A DNA stretch of 64,000 nt from the NCBI GenBank assembly GCA_945861665.1, contig CAMAVS010000004.1:1-64000 (forward strand), read 5' to 3'. Below the pieces are notes generated by a model. That model had not been told where the DNA came from, made no database searches, and was given only the letters and a program-made list of their open reading frames with translations. The stretch is from Chitinophaga pinensis (GTDB lineage: Bacteria; Bacteroidota; Bacteroidia; UBA4408). Shown piece after piece: positions 27,078 through 36,908 of the stretch; positions within the stretch are counted from its first letter, which is position 1, and each line of letters starts with the position of its first letter. Position numbers and translations under genes: made by a program.

Positions 27078-28286
27078 TTAATGTGTGGGCAATCCTATTC
27101 CGATTATTTCATTTACAATGTCGTTGGCAACCTCTTGCTTCGATTTTAACTCAAATTTTCTAATATTATTGTGTTTGTCGATAATGCTAATCTTGTTTGT
27201 GTCTACCTTAAAGCCAGCACCAGTGTCATTTAAAGAGTTAAGTACAATAAAATCTAAATTTTTACTTACTACTTTCTTCTGTGCATTTTCAATTTCATTT
27301 TCTGTCTCTAGCGCAAAACCAATCAATACTTGATTGGTTTTTTTTTGTTTTCCTAATGTTGCTAATATATCTACCGTTTCGGCTAACTCGAGTAGGTGTG
27401 AACTGCTGCTTTTCTTTATTTTTTTTGTGGCAATCAGTGTGGGTTTATAGTCGGCAACAGCAGCAGAAAATACTGCAATGTTCACTTTTGGAAATATGTT
27501 TAAACAAGCTTCCAACATTTCATTGGCCGTAATAACATTCTGAATTAAAACATTTTCATTGTTTATAGTTTGAGAAGTTGGTCCACTTACAAGTATTACT
27601 TTTGCCCCTTTGTTTGCTAACGATTCGGCAATTGAAAAACCCATTTTTCCCGAAGAATGGTTTCCAATAAAACGAACAGGGTCGATTGCTTCGTAGGTTG
27701 GACCTGCTGTTACCAAAGCTGTTTTGCCATATAAAGGCAATGGTTCACTTAGCTTTTTGTTCAAATATTCTACTATGTGTTCGGGCTCCGCCATTCTACC
27801 TTCTCCTACTAATCCGCTGGCTAACTCACCGTTTTCAGCATCTATGATGTGAATGCCAAAAGAGGATAATGTGTGTATGTTTTTTTTTATTGCAGGATGT
27901 TTGTACATATCCAAATCCATTGCAGGGGCAATGTAAACAGGGCATTTTGCTGAAAGATACGTTGCTAATAATAAATTATCACACAGTCCGTTTGCCATTT
28001 TTGCTATGGAATTGGCACTGGCAGGCGCAACTAGCAGTATGTCGGCCCAAAGAGCTAATTCAACGTGATTATTCCATTCACCTGAATTCCCTTCTGTAAA
28101 TTCAATAAAGACCTTGTTTTTTGAGAGCGTAGAAAGTGTAAGCGGACTAATAAACTCGGTAGCGGCTTTGGTCATAATGACCTTAACCTTAGCACCGGAT
28201 TTAACAAGAAAGCGGGTAAGTATTGCAGCTTTGTATGCGGCAATACTGCCACATACAGCAAGCAATATGTTTTTGTCTTTTAACAT
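27078..28286 (-). CDS. coaBC: Bifunctional CoaBC (phosphopantothenoylcysteine synthetase/decarboxylase)
   Basis: Makes 4'-phosphopantetheine from phosphopantothenate and cysteine in coenzyme A synthesis. The N-terminal flavin-dependent decarboxylase domain (about 1-185) starts ILLAVCGSIAAYKAA and has the substrate segment APAMDLDMYKHPA (about 117). The C-terminal CTP-dependent synthetase domain shows VTAGPTYEAIDPVRFIGNHS (about 195) and SAAVADYKP (about 275). At 402 residues the fusion is complete. The gene lies between the omega-like subunit and DUF4835. Confidence 0.93.
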   Translation of the reverse strand: MLKDKNILLAVCGSIAAYKAAILTRFLVKSGAKVKVIMTKAATEFISPLTLSTLSKNKVFIEFTEGNSGEWNNHVELALWADILLVAPASANSIAKMANGLCDNLLLATYLSAKCPVYIAPAMDLDMYKHPAIKKNIHTLSSFGIHIIDAENGELASGLVGEGRMAEPEHIVEYLNKKLSEPLPLYGKTALVTAGPTYEAIDPVRFIGNHSSGKMGFSIAESLANKGAKVILVSGPTSQTINNENVLIQNVITANEMLEACLNIFPKVNIAVFSAAVADYKPTLIATKKIKKSSSSHLLELAETVDILATLGKQKKTNQVLIGFALETENEIENAQKKVVSKNLDFIVLNSLNDTGAGFKVDTNKISIIDKHNNIRKFELKSKQEVANDIVNEIIGIGLPTH

Positions 28287-28310
28287 TGCGAATGCAATGA
28301 GAATAAATGA

Positions 28311-28643
28311 TTACTTATTTTCTTCAGTCACTTCCGGTTTACGAGAGTATATTTTGTCTTCAAGGTATTCTTGTATAGCAATCAAAGATGCCTTAGGAAG
28401 TTTTTCATAATATTTAGACACTTCAATTTGCTCTCTGTTTTCAAAAATCTCTTCCAAATTATCGCTGGTTGAAGCAAACTCGCTTAGTTTTTGAGTAAGT
28501 TCTTCTTTAATTTCAGTGCTTATTTGATTTGCTCTTTTTGAAATGATAGCGATTGTTTCGTAAACATTCCCTGTGTTTTTATCTAAATCTCTTAAGTCGC
28601 GGGTTACAGTGGTAACTTCTGAATTTGTTTTTTTAAAGTTCAT
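28311..28643 (-). CDS. rpoZ: RNA polymerase omega-like subunit
   Basis: A 110-residue protein related to RpoZ/Rpb6, which helps assemble RNA polymerase. RDLRDLDKNTGNVYETIAII and SKRANQISTEIKEELTQKL resemble the conserved helical core of omega (the family has a similar ..Ax.RA.ql.. helix). The conserved neighbours bamD and coaBC support the call. The ATG at 28643 (MNFKKTNSE) is chosen because the alternative start 48 nt upstream would run into the end of bamD. Confidence 0.75.
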   Translation of the reverse strand: MNFKKTNSEVTTVTRDLRDLDKNTGNVYETIAIISKRANQISTEIKEELTQKLSEFASTSDNLEEIFENREQIEVSKYYEKLPKASLIAIQEYLEDKIYSRKPEVTEENK

Positions 28644-28660
28644 TTTTTTTGTTTTACAGT

Positions 28661-29461
28661 TTATGATTTTTTGTTTATGTTCTTTTGGCAAGCTTCAAAT
28701 ATTTGTTCTGCTTGATTTAAATACAAGCTTTTTGGATATTTATCAATAAATTTATAATACACTTTAACCGTATTTTTTAATCGCTCAATTCTTTTATCCT
28801 CAATGCTGTTAATTGCCAAAAGGTAGTTCGATTTTAATGCTAAAAAACTTACCTCATCTCTGTAACGTGTATCAGGAAAGTCTTTTAAAATATTGTTTAA
28901 GGAAACAATAGAGGATTTGTAGTCACCCATATTGTAATACAATTTTGCGTTGTCGAAAGCTTTTGTTTCCAGTTTAAGTCGAAGTGCATCTATGTTGGTG
29001 TTGCATTCCATAATACGGTTACTGTTTGGGTACATTGTTATAAACAGCTGAAACTCCTCAATGGCACTAATAGTGTTTGATTGATCGAGTGTGCTTCCCG
29101 GTGAGTTTAACATATAACAGTAAGCATTCATATACATTGCTTCCTCAGCAAAGGTACTGTTAGGGTAGGTGCGTACAAAGTTTTTAAAATGGTAACTCGC
29201 CAAAATATAATCGTCCAAGCCATACTGACTATAAGCATAGTATAGCATTACCTTTTCGCCTTTTTCGTTTCCTCTGAATATGGTAACAAGTTCTTCTAAC
29301 AAGCCCAATGCATTTTGGTATTTTTGCTTTTCATAATACTCCAAGGCTTTTTTGTATTTCAACTCGTAATCTGTGCTTTTGAGAAAACGATTGTATTTGC
29401 TACACGATGAAGCAAAGATGAGCAAAAAACCAATAAACACTAATGTCGCTTTTTTGAGCAT
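28661..29461 (-). CDS. bamD: Outer membrane assembly lipoprotein BamD
   Basis: Lipoprotein of the BAM complex that inserts beta-barrels into the outer membrane. The 266-residue protein has a signal peptide and lipobox (FASSC, Cys near residue 20), the start SKYNRFLKSTDYELKYKKAL, and TPR-like helix pairs (YYEKQKYQNALGLLEELV, SYHFKNFVRTYPNSTFAEEA, EEFQLFITMYPNSNR). It is the first gene of a block running through rpoZ, coaBC, DUF4835 and recN, an order conserved in Bacteroidota. Confidence 0.9.
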   Translation of the reverse strand: MLKKATLVFIGFLLIFASSCSKYNRFLKSTDYELKYKKALEYYEKQKYQNALGLLEELVTIFRGNEKGEKVMLYYAYSQYGLDDYILASYHFKNFVRTYPNSTFAEEAMYMNAYCYMLNSPGSTLDQSNTISAIEEFQLFITMYPNSNRIMECNTNIDALRLKLETKAFDNAKLYYNMGDYKSSIVSLNNILKDFPDTRYRDEVSFLALKSNYLLAINSIEDKRIERLKNTVKVYYKFIDKYPKSLYLNQAEQIFEACQKNINKKS

Positions 29462-29509
29462 ACTGCAAAGATAAGAATTTTATTATTACACCGGTATATT
29501 TATCCTAAG

Positions 29510-29541
29510 TTTGCTATTATGTATTAAACCTTGTAGTTTCG
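29510..29541 (+). promoter_or_regulatory. Promoter of the serine palmitoyltransferase-type gene
   Basis: TTTG (29510-29513), 20 nt, then TAGTTTCG (29534-29541), one mismatch from TAnnTTTG. It lies in the 117-bp gap between divergent bamD and spt. Confidence 0.5.
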
Positions 29542-29578
29542 CATCGGAATTAATTAAGCTAACTAAAAACGATAAAAG

Positions 29579-30826
29579 GTGGATTTATTTGAAAAAATCA
29601 AAAAAAATAGAGGTCCTATAGGCGAGCACGCCAAGGAATCGCACGGATACTTTACTTTTCCTAAATTAGAAGGAGAGATTGGCCCATATATGGTTTTTAG
29701 AGGTAGAAAGCGATTAAACTGGAGTTTAAATAATTACTTAGGATTGGCAAATCATCCGGAAGTACGAAAGGCTGATGCCGATGCTGCTTCCGAATATGGG
29801 TTTGCATCGCCAATGGGTGCGCGTATGATGAGTGGTAACTCCAATGCCCACGAAGAGTTAGAAAAAGGATTGTCTGATTATGTTCAAAAGGAAGATACCA
29901 TACTTTGTAATTTTGGTTATCAGGCAATGGTTTCGGCTATTGACTGTTTGGTTGACAGAAGAGATGTAATTGTATACGATGCTGAAAGCCACGCATGTAT
30001 TTTGGACGGTGTACGTTTGCATATGGGTAAACGTTATGTGTTTAAGCATAACGACATTGGCGATTGTGAAAAGCAGTTGGAACGAGCTACGAAATTGGCT
30101 ACTGAAACAGGTGGTTCAATTATGCTCATTACCGAAGGCGTGTTTGGTATGCGTGGCGATCAAGGTAAATTGAAACAGATTGTTGCGCTTAAAAATAAAT
30201 TCAGTTTCCGCTTATTTGTAGACGATGCACACGGAATTGGTACAATGGGAAAAACAGGTGGCGGAACAGGCGAGGAGCAAGGTTGTCAGGCAGGTATAGA
30301 TATTTACTTTGGCACTTTTGCTAAATCTTTTGGTTTAATCGGAGGTTTTATATCAAGCGATGCGCAAATAGTAGAATATTTACGTTATAATATGCGCTCA
30401 CAAATATTTGCGAAGTCGCTACCAACTCCTTTGGTTATAGGTGCTATAAAACGATTGGAGTTGATGCGCTCTAAGCCTGAGCTAAAAGCAAACTTGTGGA
30501 AAATTACCGAGGCACTGCAAACAGGATTAAAAAATGCAGGATTTGAAATTGGCGAAACCAATTCACCGGTAACACCTGTTTATATGAATGGATCCATACC
30601 AGAAGCAACCAATTTGATTATCGACTTGCGTGAGAATTTTGATATTTTTTGCTCAATGGTAGTTTACCCTGTAGTTCCTAAAGGAATGATTATACTTCGT
30701 TTAATACCCACTGCGGTGCATACTTTGGAAGATGTAAAAAACACGATAGAAGCATTTTCGAAAATTGAGCATAAATTAAAATCGGGTCAATATATGGCGG
30801 ATAAAATTACTCCGGTTCATTTATAG
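29579..30826 (+). CDS. spt: Serine palmitoyltransferase-type PLP enzyme
   Basis: Alpha-oxoamine synthase of 415 residues that most likely condenses serine with a long acyl-CoA to start sphingolipid synthesis. The PLP lysine is in TFAKSFGLIGGF (about residue 244), in the form found in serine palmitoyltransferases (TFxKSxxxIGGF), not the TLGKA form of glycine acetyltransferase or KAPA synthase. LNWSLNNYLGLANHPEV, GSIMLITEGVFGMRGDQG and FVDDAHGIGTMG are family motifs. It starts with GTG; no in-frame ATG lies near the conserved N-terminus. The enzyme could alternatively use another amino acid (for example a sulfonolipid pathway). Confidence 0.8.
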   Translation: MDLFEKIKKNRGPIGEHAKESHGYFTFPKLEGEIGPYMVFRGRKRLNWSLNNYLGLANHPEVRKADADAASEYGFASPMGARMMSGNSNAHEELEKGLSDYVQKEDTILCNFGYQAMVSAIDCLVDRRDVIVYDAESHACILDGVRLHMGKRYVFKHNDIGDCEKQLERATKLATETGGSIMLITEGVFGMRGDQGKLKQIVALKNKFSFRLFVDDAHGIGTMGKTGGGTGEEQGCQAGIDIYFGTFAKSFGLIGGFISSDAQIVEYLRYNMRSQIFAKSLPTPLVIGAIKRLELMRSKPELKANLWKITEALQTGLKNAGFEIGETNSPVTPVYMNGSIPEATNLIIDLRENFDIFCSMVVYPVVPKGMIILRLIPTAVHTLEDVKNTIEAFSKIEHKLKSGQYMADKITPVHL

Positions 30827-31131
30827 TATTGTGTTTTTTATAAAAAGAAAAGGTTGACTTTTTTTGTTTTATTTTGGCAACGATACTATAACTTTCCTTC
30901 AGTTTGGAGTCACTGTCCTTTTAAATAATGAAAGTTAACGATCATTGTCCTGTTGAGGTTGAACTCTTCTACTCATTTTCGCCTTCTTTAATAATGTCTA
31001 TTTACATTTCCGATAAACTGTATAGCTGAAAAATAAATTAGTATATGGGTTAGGTTTGTTTATTTTTTTATACTATAGTATACTATACAGCTTACCAAAG
31101 TGTAGTTTATATGATTTATTGAGCCTCTAAA
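30827..31131. other. Gene-free AT-rich region with nested palindromes
   Basis: No gene is seen. It contains an 8-bp inverted repeat CTGTATAG (31018-31025) / CTATACAG (31083-31090), overlapping 10-bp palindromes TACTATAGTA (31071-31080) and TAGTATACTA (31076-31085), and a plus-strand TAGGTTTG (31051-31058) that fits a -7 box. This may serve as the 3' end of spt or a regulatory site; no function can be assigned. Confidence 0.4.
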
Positions 31132-31159
31132 AAAAGCCCTGAGTGACCTCAGGGCTTTT
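31132..31159 (-). terminator. Terminator of rpsA (bidirectional)
   Basis: Stem GCCCTGAG / CTCAGGGC (31136-31143 with 31148-31155) around a 4-nt loop, flanked by A4-5 on the left and T4 on the right, so it can stop rpsA transcripts on the minus strand and spt transcripts on the plus strand. Confidence 0.85.
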
Positions 31160-31180
31160 AAAATCTAATCGGCAGGAATA

Positions 31181-33025
31181 TTACTCTCCCTTTTTCTTTT
31201 TTTCCGATTTTTCCATTTCCGATTTTAGGTTAGACAAGGCACTGATATCACCCAGTGTTGATTTCTCAATATTCTCTTTCACTTTTTTAACGGCTTTTTT
31301 CTCTGCTTTTTCAGTTTCCTTTTTAGCAGTGTTTTCTTCCACCTTATCAAGCGCTACTTTATCATCGTGTAATTTTGCATGCGATACAATAATTTTTTTT
31401 GAATCTTTAGAAAATTCCAATACTTTAAAATTTTCTTTTTCATCTACTTTTAATGCACTTCCGTCAGGCTTAACTAAATGACGTGTCGGAGCAAATCCTT
31501 CAACACCATAAGGCAATGCTATGATACCGCCTTTTTCCATTATGCTAAGTACTGTTCCTTCGTGCACTGAGTCAAGTGTAAATATGGTTTCAAATACTTC
31601 CCAAGGGTTTTCCTCAAGTTGTTTGTGTCCAAGACTTAATCTTCTGTTTTCACCATCAATTTCTAGTACTTTAACGTCAATTTTGTCCCCAATTTTACAG
31701 AATTCAGATGGGTGCTTAATCTTTTTAGACCAAGACAAATCTGAAATATGAATTAATCCATCCACACCTTCTTCCATTTCTACAAATATACCAAAGTTGG
31801 TAAAGTTGCGAACAGTAGCAATGTGTTGTGAACCTACAGTGTATTTTGTGATTACATTCGCCCAAGGATCAGGAATTAATTGTTTAATTCCCAATGACAT
31901 TTTTCTTTCTTCCCTGTCCAAAGTTAAAATAACTGCTTCAACACTATCACTTACTTTTAAGAAATCGTGCGCAGTTCGCAAGTGTTGACTCCAGCTCATT
32001 TCCGAAACGTGAACCAATCCTTCTACTCCTGTAGCTACTTCTACAAATGCACCATAATCAGCAATAACAACAACTTTTCCGGTTATTTTATCTCCAATTG
32101 CAAGTTTAGCATCTAAAGCATCCCAAGGGTGTGCGCTAAGTTGTTTAAGACCTAATGCAATACGTTTTTTGTCATTATCGAAATCAAGAATAACAACATT
32201 TATTTTCTCATCCAATTTTACAAGTTCTTCCGGATGATTGATACGCCCCCAAGATAAATCTGTAATATGAACTAAACCATCAACGCCACCTAAATCGATG
32301 AATACACCATAAGAAGTGATGTTTTTTACGATACCTTCTAATATTTGACCTTTCTCTAATTTAGAGATGATTTCTTTTTTCTGTTGTTCAAGCTCTGCTT
32401 CAATAAGTGCTTTGTGCGATACTACAACGTTTTTAAATTCATTGTTAATTTTAACAACTTTAAATTCCATTGTTTTACCAACGTACACATCGTAATCACG
32501 AATAGGTTTTACATCAATTTGTGAACCCGGTAAGAAAGCTTCAATACCAAATACATCGGCAATAAGTCCACCTTTTGTACGGCATTTAACTTGACCTTGA
32601 ATAATTTCATCGTTTGCCATTGCTTGGTTAACTCGCTCCCAAGAACGTAAACCACGTGCTTTTTTGTGCGATAATATTAATTGTCCACCTTTATCTTCTT
32701 GGCTCTCAATGTATACTTCCAATGTGTCGCCAACTTTTAAATCAGGATTGTATCTAACCTCTGATGATGCAACAATACCATCGGATTTGTAGCCAATGTT
32801 TACTACAATATCACGGCTTGTTTTAGCAACTACAATTCCATCAATTACTTCGTGTTCGGTAACCGATTTTAATGTTTTGTCGTAAATAGCTTCTAATCGA
32901 GCTCTTTCTTCTTTTGAATAATTCTCTTGACGTTTGCCGATAGCATCCCAATCAAAATTTTCTAGTGTGTTTTCTGGAGCTGCTTCGATTACTGTTTCAG
33001 CTTCTAGGTTTTCGTTCTCAGACAT
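31181..33025 (-). CDS. rpsA: 30S ribosomal protein S1
   Basis: Binds mRNA at the ribosome during initiation. The 614-residue protein has six S1 domains at roughly residues 55-125, 140-210, 226-296, 311-381, 398-468 and 483-550. The central ones are canonical (GVFIDLGGVDGLVHITDLSW, GAFVEVATGVEGLVHVSEMSW). The N-terminal acidic stretch and the Lys/Glu-rich C-terminal tail (about 560-614) are typical of Bacteroidota S1. It has its own promoter, a leader of about 77 nt with a hairpin, and a strong terminator. Confidence 0.95.
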   Translation of the reverse strand: MSENENLEAETVIEAAPENTLENFDWDAIGKRQENYSKEERARLEAIYDKTLKSVTEHEVIDGIVVAKTSRDIVVNIGYKSDGIVASSEVRYNPDLKVGDTLEVYIESQEDKGGQLILSHKKARGLRSWERVNQAMANDEIIQGQVKCRTKGGLIADVFGIEAFLPGSQIDVKPIRDYDVYVGKTMEFKVVKINNEFKNVVVSHKALIEAELEQQKKEIISKLEKGQILEGIVKNITSYGVFIDLGGVDGLVHITDLSWGRINHPEELVKLDEKINVVILDFDNDKKRIALGLKQLSAHPWDALDAKLAIGDKITGKVVVIADYGAFVEVATGVEGLVHVSEMSWSQHLRTAHDFLKVSDSVEAVILTLDREERKMSLGIKQLIPDPWANVITKYTVGSQHIATVRNFTNFGIFVEMEEGVDGLIHISDLSWSKKIKHPSEFCKIGDKIDVKVLEIDGENRRLSLGHKQLEENPWEVFETIFTLDSVHEGTVLSIMEKGGIIALPYGVEGFAPTRHLVKPDGSALKVDEKENFKVLEFSKDSKKIIVSHAKLHDDKVALDKVEENTAKKETEKAEKKAVKKVKENIEKSTLGDISALSNLKSEMEKSEKKKKGE

Positions 33026-33046
33026 TCTGAACTTTGTTTTTGTATC

Positions 33047-33063
33047 CCAAAATAGCTTTGGGA
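33047..33063 (-). promoter_or_regulatory. Hairpin in the rpsA leader
   Basis: CCCAAA (33047-33052) and TTTGGG (33058-33063) form a 6-bp stem with a 5-nt loop 21-38 nt upstream of the rpsA start codon. A second palindrome, CCTAAAATTTTAGG (33090-33103), lies near the predicted transcript 5' end. S1 regulates its own mRNA in Escherichia coli, so a leader structure here may be a binding site; that is inference. Confidence 0.35.
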
Positions 33064-33108
33064 GGGGTTTATAATATAATTTATTTTCGCCTAAAATTTT
33101 AGGGACGA

Positions 33109-33138
33109 CAAAGGTAGCATTATTTTGATAAAAAGCAA
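33109..33138 (-). promoter_or_regulatory. Promoter of rpsA
   Basis: On the minus strand TTG (33138-33136), 19 nt, then TACCTTTG (33116-33109), an exact -7 match with the same box as the rpoD promoter. Confidence 0.6.
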
Positions 33139-33165
33139 GGGTACTTTGCCCACTGCAAATAGATG

Positions 33166-33975
33166 TTAGAGTAAGGAAGCCATCTCTTGCTGCATAGTTT
33201 GGGCTTCTTTTGCAGCTTTCTCAGCAAAATCACTACCATTGCCTGCATAAATAATGCTTCGCGATGCATTTACCAATAGTCCGCATTGTGAATTCATACC
33301 GTATTTAGCAACTTCTTGCAAGCTTCCACCTTGAGCACCTACACCGGGTACCAATAAAAAGTGGTTTGGGATGATACTGCGTATTTTCCCAAGCATTTCA
33401 GCTTTGGTCGCACCTACAACATACATCATATTGCCTTCATTACCCCATTGTTTTGAGGTGGTGAGCACTTGTTCGTACAGTAATCCTGATTTGGTTTCCT
33501 GGGTTTGAAAATCATCAGAACCTGAATTTGAGGTAAGTGCAAGTAGTATCACCCATTTGTTTTTGTATTCTAAAAATGGGCTAACACTGTCCTTGCCCAT
33601 ATAAGGTGCAACGGTTATTGAATCGAAGTTTAGATTTTCAAGAAATGCTGTTGCATACATTTTTGAGGTATTGCCAATATCACCTCTTTTTGCATCAGCA
33701 ATCGTAAAAAGGTTAGGGTACTTTTGATTGAGGTAATTGATAGTTTTTTCAAGGCTTTTCCAACCTTTTAATCCCATTGCTTCGTAAAAAGCGGTATTGA
33801 GTTTATAGGCCACACAATAGTTGTGTGTGGCATCAATTATTTTTTTATTGAATTCAAAAAAAGGGTCTTCTAATTGGAGTAGGTGAGTGGGTATTTTACT
33901 TAAATCGGTATCCAAGCCAATACACAAAAAGGATTTCTTTTTTGTAATTTGTTCGAACAGTTCTTCTTTGGTCAT
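33166..33975 (-). CDS. pyrF: Orotidine-5'-phosphate decarboxylase (type 2)
   Basis: Last step of UMP synthesis. At 269 residues it belongs to the longer type 2 group. [13 protein letters not shown] (residues 17-29) is the N-terminal signature, and [15 protein letters not shown] (about 90) carries the catalytic Asp-Lys-Asp set. [12 protein letters not shown] and [11 protein letters not shown] bind the phosphate. It starts 10 nt after prfA on the same strand, forming a two-gene unit. Confidence 0.93.
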   Translation of the reverse strand: MTKEELFEQITKKKSFLCIGLDTDLSKIPTHLLQLEDPFFEFNKKIIDATHNYCVAYKLNTAFYEAMGLKGWKSLEKTINYLNQKYPNLFTIADAKRGDIGNTSKMYATAFLENLNFDSITVAPYMGKDSVSPFLEYKNKWVILLALTSNSGSDDFQTQETKSGLLYEQVLTTSKQWGNEGNMMYVVGATKAEMLGKIRSIIPNHFLLVPGVGAQGGSLQEVAKYGMNSQCGLLVNASRSIIYAGNGSDFAEKAAKEAQTMQQEMASLL

Positions 33976-33985
33976 TCGCCTTTTT

Positions 33986-35062
33986 TTAAACCAATACTCC
34001 GCCTTCTTTTAATCGTTCAGCATTTTCAGCCAATTGCAATGCGTCAATAAATTCGCTAATATCACCGTTCATAAAGGCAGTTAGATTATGCATACTTAAT
34101 CCTATGCGATGGTCGGTTACACGACTTTGCGGATAGTTATAAGTCCGTATTTTTTCGCTTCTGTCGCCTGTTTGCACCATTGTTTTACGCTTTTTTGAAG
34201 CTTCCTCCATACGTTTGTTAAATTCAATTTCGTACAAACGTGAACGCAAAACACCCATTGCTTTCGACAAGTTTTTTAATTGCGATTTCTCATCTTGGCA
34301 TTGTACCACCAATCCGGTAGGTATATGTGTTAATCGTATAGCTGATTTGGTTGTATTTACAGATTGTCCACCCGGGCCTGATGAGCAAAAGGTATCTTTT
34401 CGAATATCATTATCTTTCAACTCAATATCCCACTCATCGGCTTCGGGCATTACAATAACCGATGCTGCCGATGTGTGCACACGTCCCATTGTTTCTGTTT
34501 GTGGTACACGTTGAACACGGTGTACGCCAGATTCAAATTTTAATCTACCAAATGTGTTTTCACCGCTAACATTAAAAATTACCTCTTTGTATCCTCCTGC
34601 AGTTCCGTTCGAAAAGTCAATTAATTCTGTTTTAAACCCTATTGTTTCGCAGTATTTGGTATACATTCGGTATAAGTCGCCAGCAAAAATACTTGCTTCA
34701 TCGCCACCTGTTCCTGCACGAATTTCAATTACAGCATTTTTAGAATCTTCAGGATCTTTTGGAACCAACATGTTTCTAATTTCGGATTCTATTTGTTCTT
34801 TTTTTTGTTCCAGTCCAACTAGGTCCATTTTAGCCATATCCTTTAGCTCTTCGTCCTTTTCGTTAGCAAGTACTTCCTTGTTGTATGATACGTTCTCAAC
34901 TACATTTTTGTATATGTGATAAGCATTTACTATTTCAGTAAGGTCTTTGTATTCTTTGTTCAATTTCTTAAACATTTTCATGTCGGAAATAATTTTAGGA
35001 TCGGAAATTTGCTGCTCCACATCCTCCCAACGTCTTTTTATGGCTTGTAATTTATCTAGCAC
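33986..35062 (-). CDS. prfA: Peptide chain release factor 1
   Basis: Terminates translation at UAA and UAG. The 358-residue protein has the GGQ hydrolysis motif in [15 protein letters not shown] (about residue 230) and the codon-reading tripeptide as PQT in [15 protein letters not shown] (about 185), where Escherichia coli RF1 has PAT; the change is outside the two specificity residues. N-terminal coiled-coil domain 1 (1-100) is complete. Followed by pyrF. Confidence 0.95.
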   Translation of the reverse strand: MLDKLQAIKRRWEDVEQQISDPKIISDMKMFKKLNKEYKDLTEIVNAYHIYKNVVENVSYNKEVLANEKDEELKDMAKMDLVGLEQKKEQIESEIRNMLVPKDPEDSKNAVIEIRAGTGGDEASIFAGDLYRMYTKYCETIGFKTELIDFSNGTAGGYKEVIFNVSGENTFGRLKFESGVHRVQRVPQTETMGRVHTSAASVIVMPEADEWDIELKDNDIRKDTFCSSGPGGQSVNTTKSAIRLTHIPTGLVVQCQDEKSQLKNLSKAMGVLRSRLYEIEFNKRMEEASKKRKTMVQTGDRSEKIRTYNYPQSRVTDHRIGLSMHNLTAFMNGDISEFIDALQLAENAERLKEGGVLV

Positions 35063-35151
35063 AATTTTGGATTATTTTGCAAAGATAGGAATTTTGCTTG
35101 GTTAATAAATAAAACCACCGATGTAAACTCAGTGCTTTTAATAATAAAATG

Positions 35152-36750
35152 CTAATATTTTATAACAGTTTTGTTGTAAGCTTTTGTTGCTGTTAATACT
35201 CTAAGCATATACACACCGCTGGGAAGGTTATCGTAATCTGATAGTGATTGATTGTAGTCACCCGCTGTTTTTGTACCACAATTTATTATTTTAATAATTT
35301 GTCCTAAATAATTCATCAATTGTATTTGAACTTCTGTTGTTTCGTTTAGGAAATAATTTACAGTAAGTTTTTTATCGAAAGGGTTGGGGTAGATGCTTAT
35401 ATATGCATTTTTTGCGATAGAATTAGCATCTTCAACACTTACATTGTAACAAGTCCCCAACATATTGTTATCCATCCATTTTAGTCGCCCATCAAGCCAT
35501 GTTTTCATATAATCAATTTCACCTTGGAAAGTGGTTTCAAGCGGTAGCGGTTCGCTTATTACATTGGTTCCTAGCAATGGCCATTTTACAAAATGGCGTT
35601 GTTGACTTTCATTTAAATACGTTGTCATTGAGTCCAAGTAATTATTTAAATAGCCGTTCGGAATATTTTTATAACGTACCCAATCCCAACGACATTTTAG
35701 TTTATTTAAGAAGGTCGTATCCTGCATTAATTTTTCAAACCAATCCATTTTAGCTCTACAAAAATTTACTGAATATATCCAACCGGTGGTGTCGTGCATT
35801 GCGCACCAATTGAGATTCCCGAAAGAAATATTGTAATCCCAAATAGGTCCTGCTTTTATTTTACCTCCATCGGTAATTTTTTCTTTGTGAAAGAAATTAC
35901 TGGCAACATATCCATCCCAATTTTTGGTAAACTCATTCATAATAATAAAGTCAATGAATGTAGTAACATCAATGTATTTTTTGTATCCAATTAAGGGGTC
36001 GGCATAATTAATGCTGTTAAGTGCATTTTCAAAACTATCTACGAATAATTTTATGTAATTTTTTTGTTGAACACTTGGAGTATATGGATAGTGATACTGG
36101 AAACTAATACCGTTGTATTGCGAATTCCATCCGCCATATTGAACACCGGCACCCCAGTCTTGTTTAAATATATAACCGCCGGTTAAACTATCACCGTCAT
36201 TGTCGTCTAAGTCTAACTTTGAAATTTTTACTCTGTTTTCACTGCGTTTAATTTTTTCCATTAACACATAAATACCTTGGTAGCTACCATTTAAAATTAG
36301 TTCACAAAATACTGAACGTACTGCATAGTTTCCAATTTCACTTGCTATTTTAAAAGTCGTAACGTTTCTTAAAAGTGATTTGTCGCTATAAGGTGCATAC
36401 AATATCCAGTCGTTTTCGGCAGGCATATTTAACAAACTTACATCAACGGCAGAATCAAGTATGTCTCTTGTTTCAATACTGAAACATTTTTGAGGAAAAG
36501 TTTGAGAGTAATTTCCTCTTAGTTCAATTCCAATTTTACCGTTATAATTATTGAATGGGTCTGTTGTGTTATTTCTAACTCCAGGTCCATTGTAAATGAT
36601 TCCCATATTAACGGTTATCTTGGGCTCATCGGGTATTTGTTGATTATTTGTTGTAATTACAATAATAGGTAGATTAGATGATGTAAAAACCTGTGCAAAC
36701 ACTATGTTTGAAAAGGTAATGGAGATAATGAGTAATTGTGTTTTTTTCAT
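35152..36750 (-). CDS. Secreted CotH-family kinase with T9SS sorting domain (2)
   Basis: Surface-exported CotH-like kinase of 532 residues, paralogous to those at 1.7 and 36.9 kb. A signal peptide (LLIISITFSNIVFAQ) is followed by the shared start FTSSNLPIIVI and the CotH domain. Conserved segments are NMPAENDWILYAPYSDKSLL (about 110), GGYIFKQDWGAG (about 190) and GPIWDYNISFG (about 295). The C-terminal 80 residues (YPNPFDKKLTVNYFLN ... SGVYMLRVLTATKAYNKTVI) form a type A T9SS sorting domain. Adjacent and parallel to the third paralogue with 158 bp between them. Substrate unknown. Confidence 0.85.
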   Translation of the reverse strand: MKKTQLLIISITFSNIVFAQVFTSSNLPIIVITTNNQQIPDEPKITVNMGIIYNGPGVRNNTTDPFNNYNGKIGIELRGNYSQTFPQKCFSIETRDILDSAVDVSLLNMPAENDWILYAPYSDKSLLRNVTTFKIASEIGNYAVRSVFCELILNGSYQGIYVLMEKIKRSENRVKISKLDLDDNDGDSLTGGYIFKQDWGAGVQYGGWNSQYNGISFQYHYPYTPSVQQKNYIKLFVDSFENALNSINYADPLIGYKKYIDVTTFIDFIIMNEFTKNWDGYVASNFFHKEKITDGGKIKAGPIWDYNISFGNLNWCAMHDTTGWIYSVNFCRAKMDWFEKLMQDTTFLNKLKCRWDWVRYKNIPNGYLNNYLDSMTTYLNESQQRHFVKWPLLGTNVISEPLPLETTFQGEIDYMKTWLDGRLKWMDNNMLGTCYNVSVEDANSIAKNAYISIYPNPFDKKLTVNYFLNETTEVQIQLMNYLGQIIKIINCGTKTAGDYNQSLSDYDNLPSGVYMLRVLTATKAYNKTVIKY

Positions 36751-36908
36751 AAATTATTGCAATAAACAGTATTTTAAGTTTTTACTTTTATAAGATAAAG
36801 CCCGCTCAGTAATGTTTTAAATCCCTCCAACTTTTGCGTATAGTCGCTAGCTTGATTTTGAACCACAATTAACACACTTAACAGTTTTAGCTATAATTTT
36901 TATAACTC

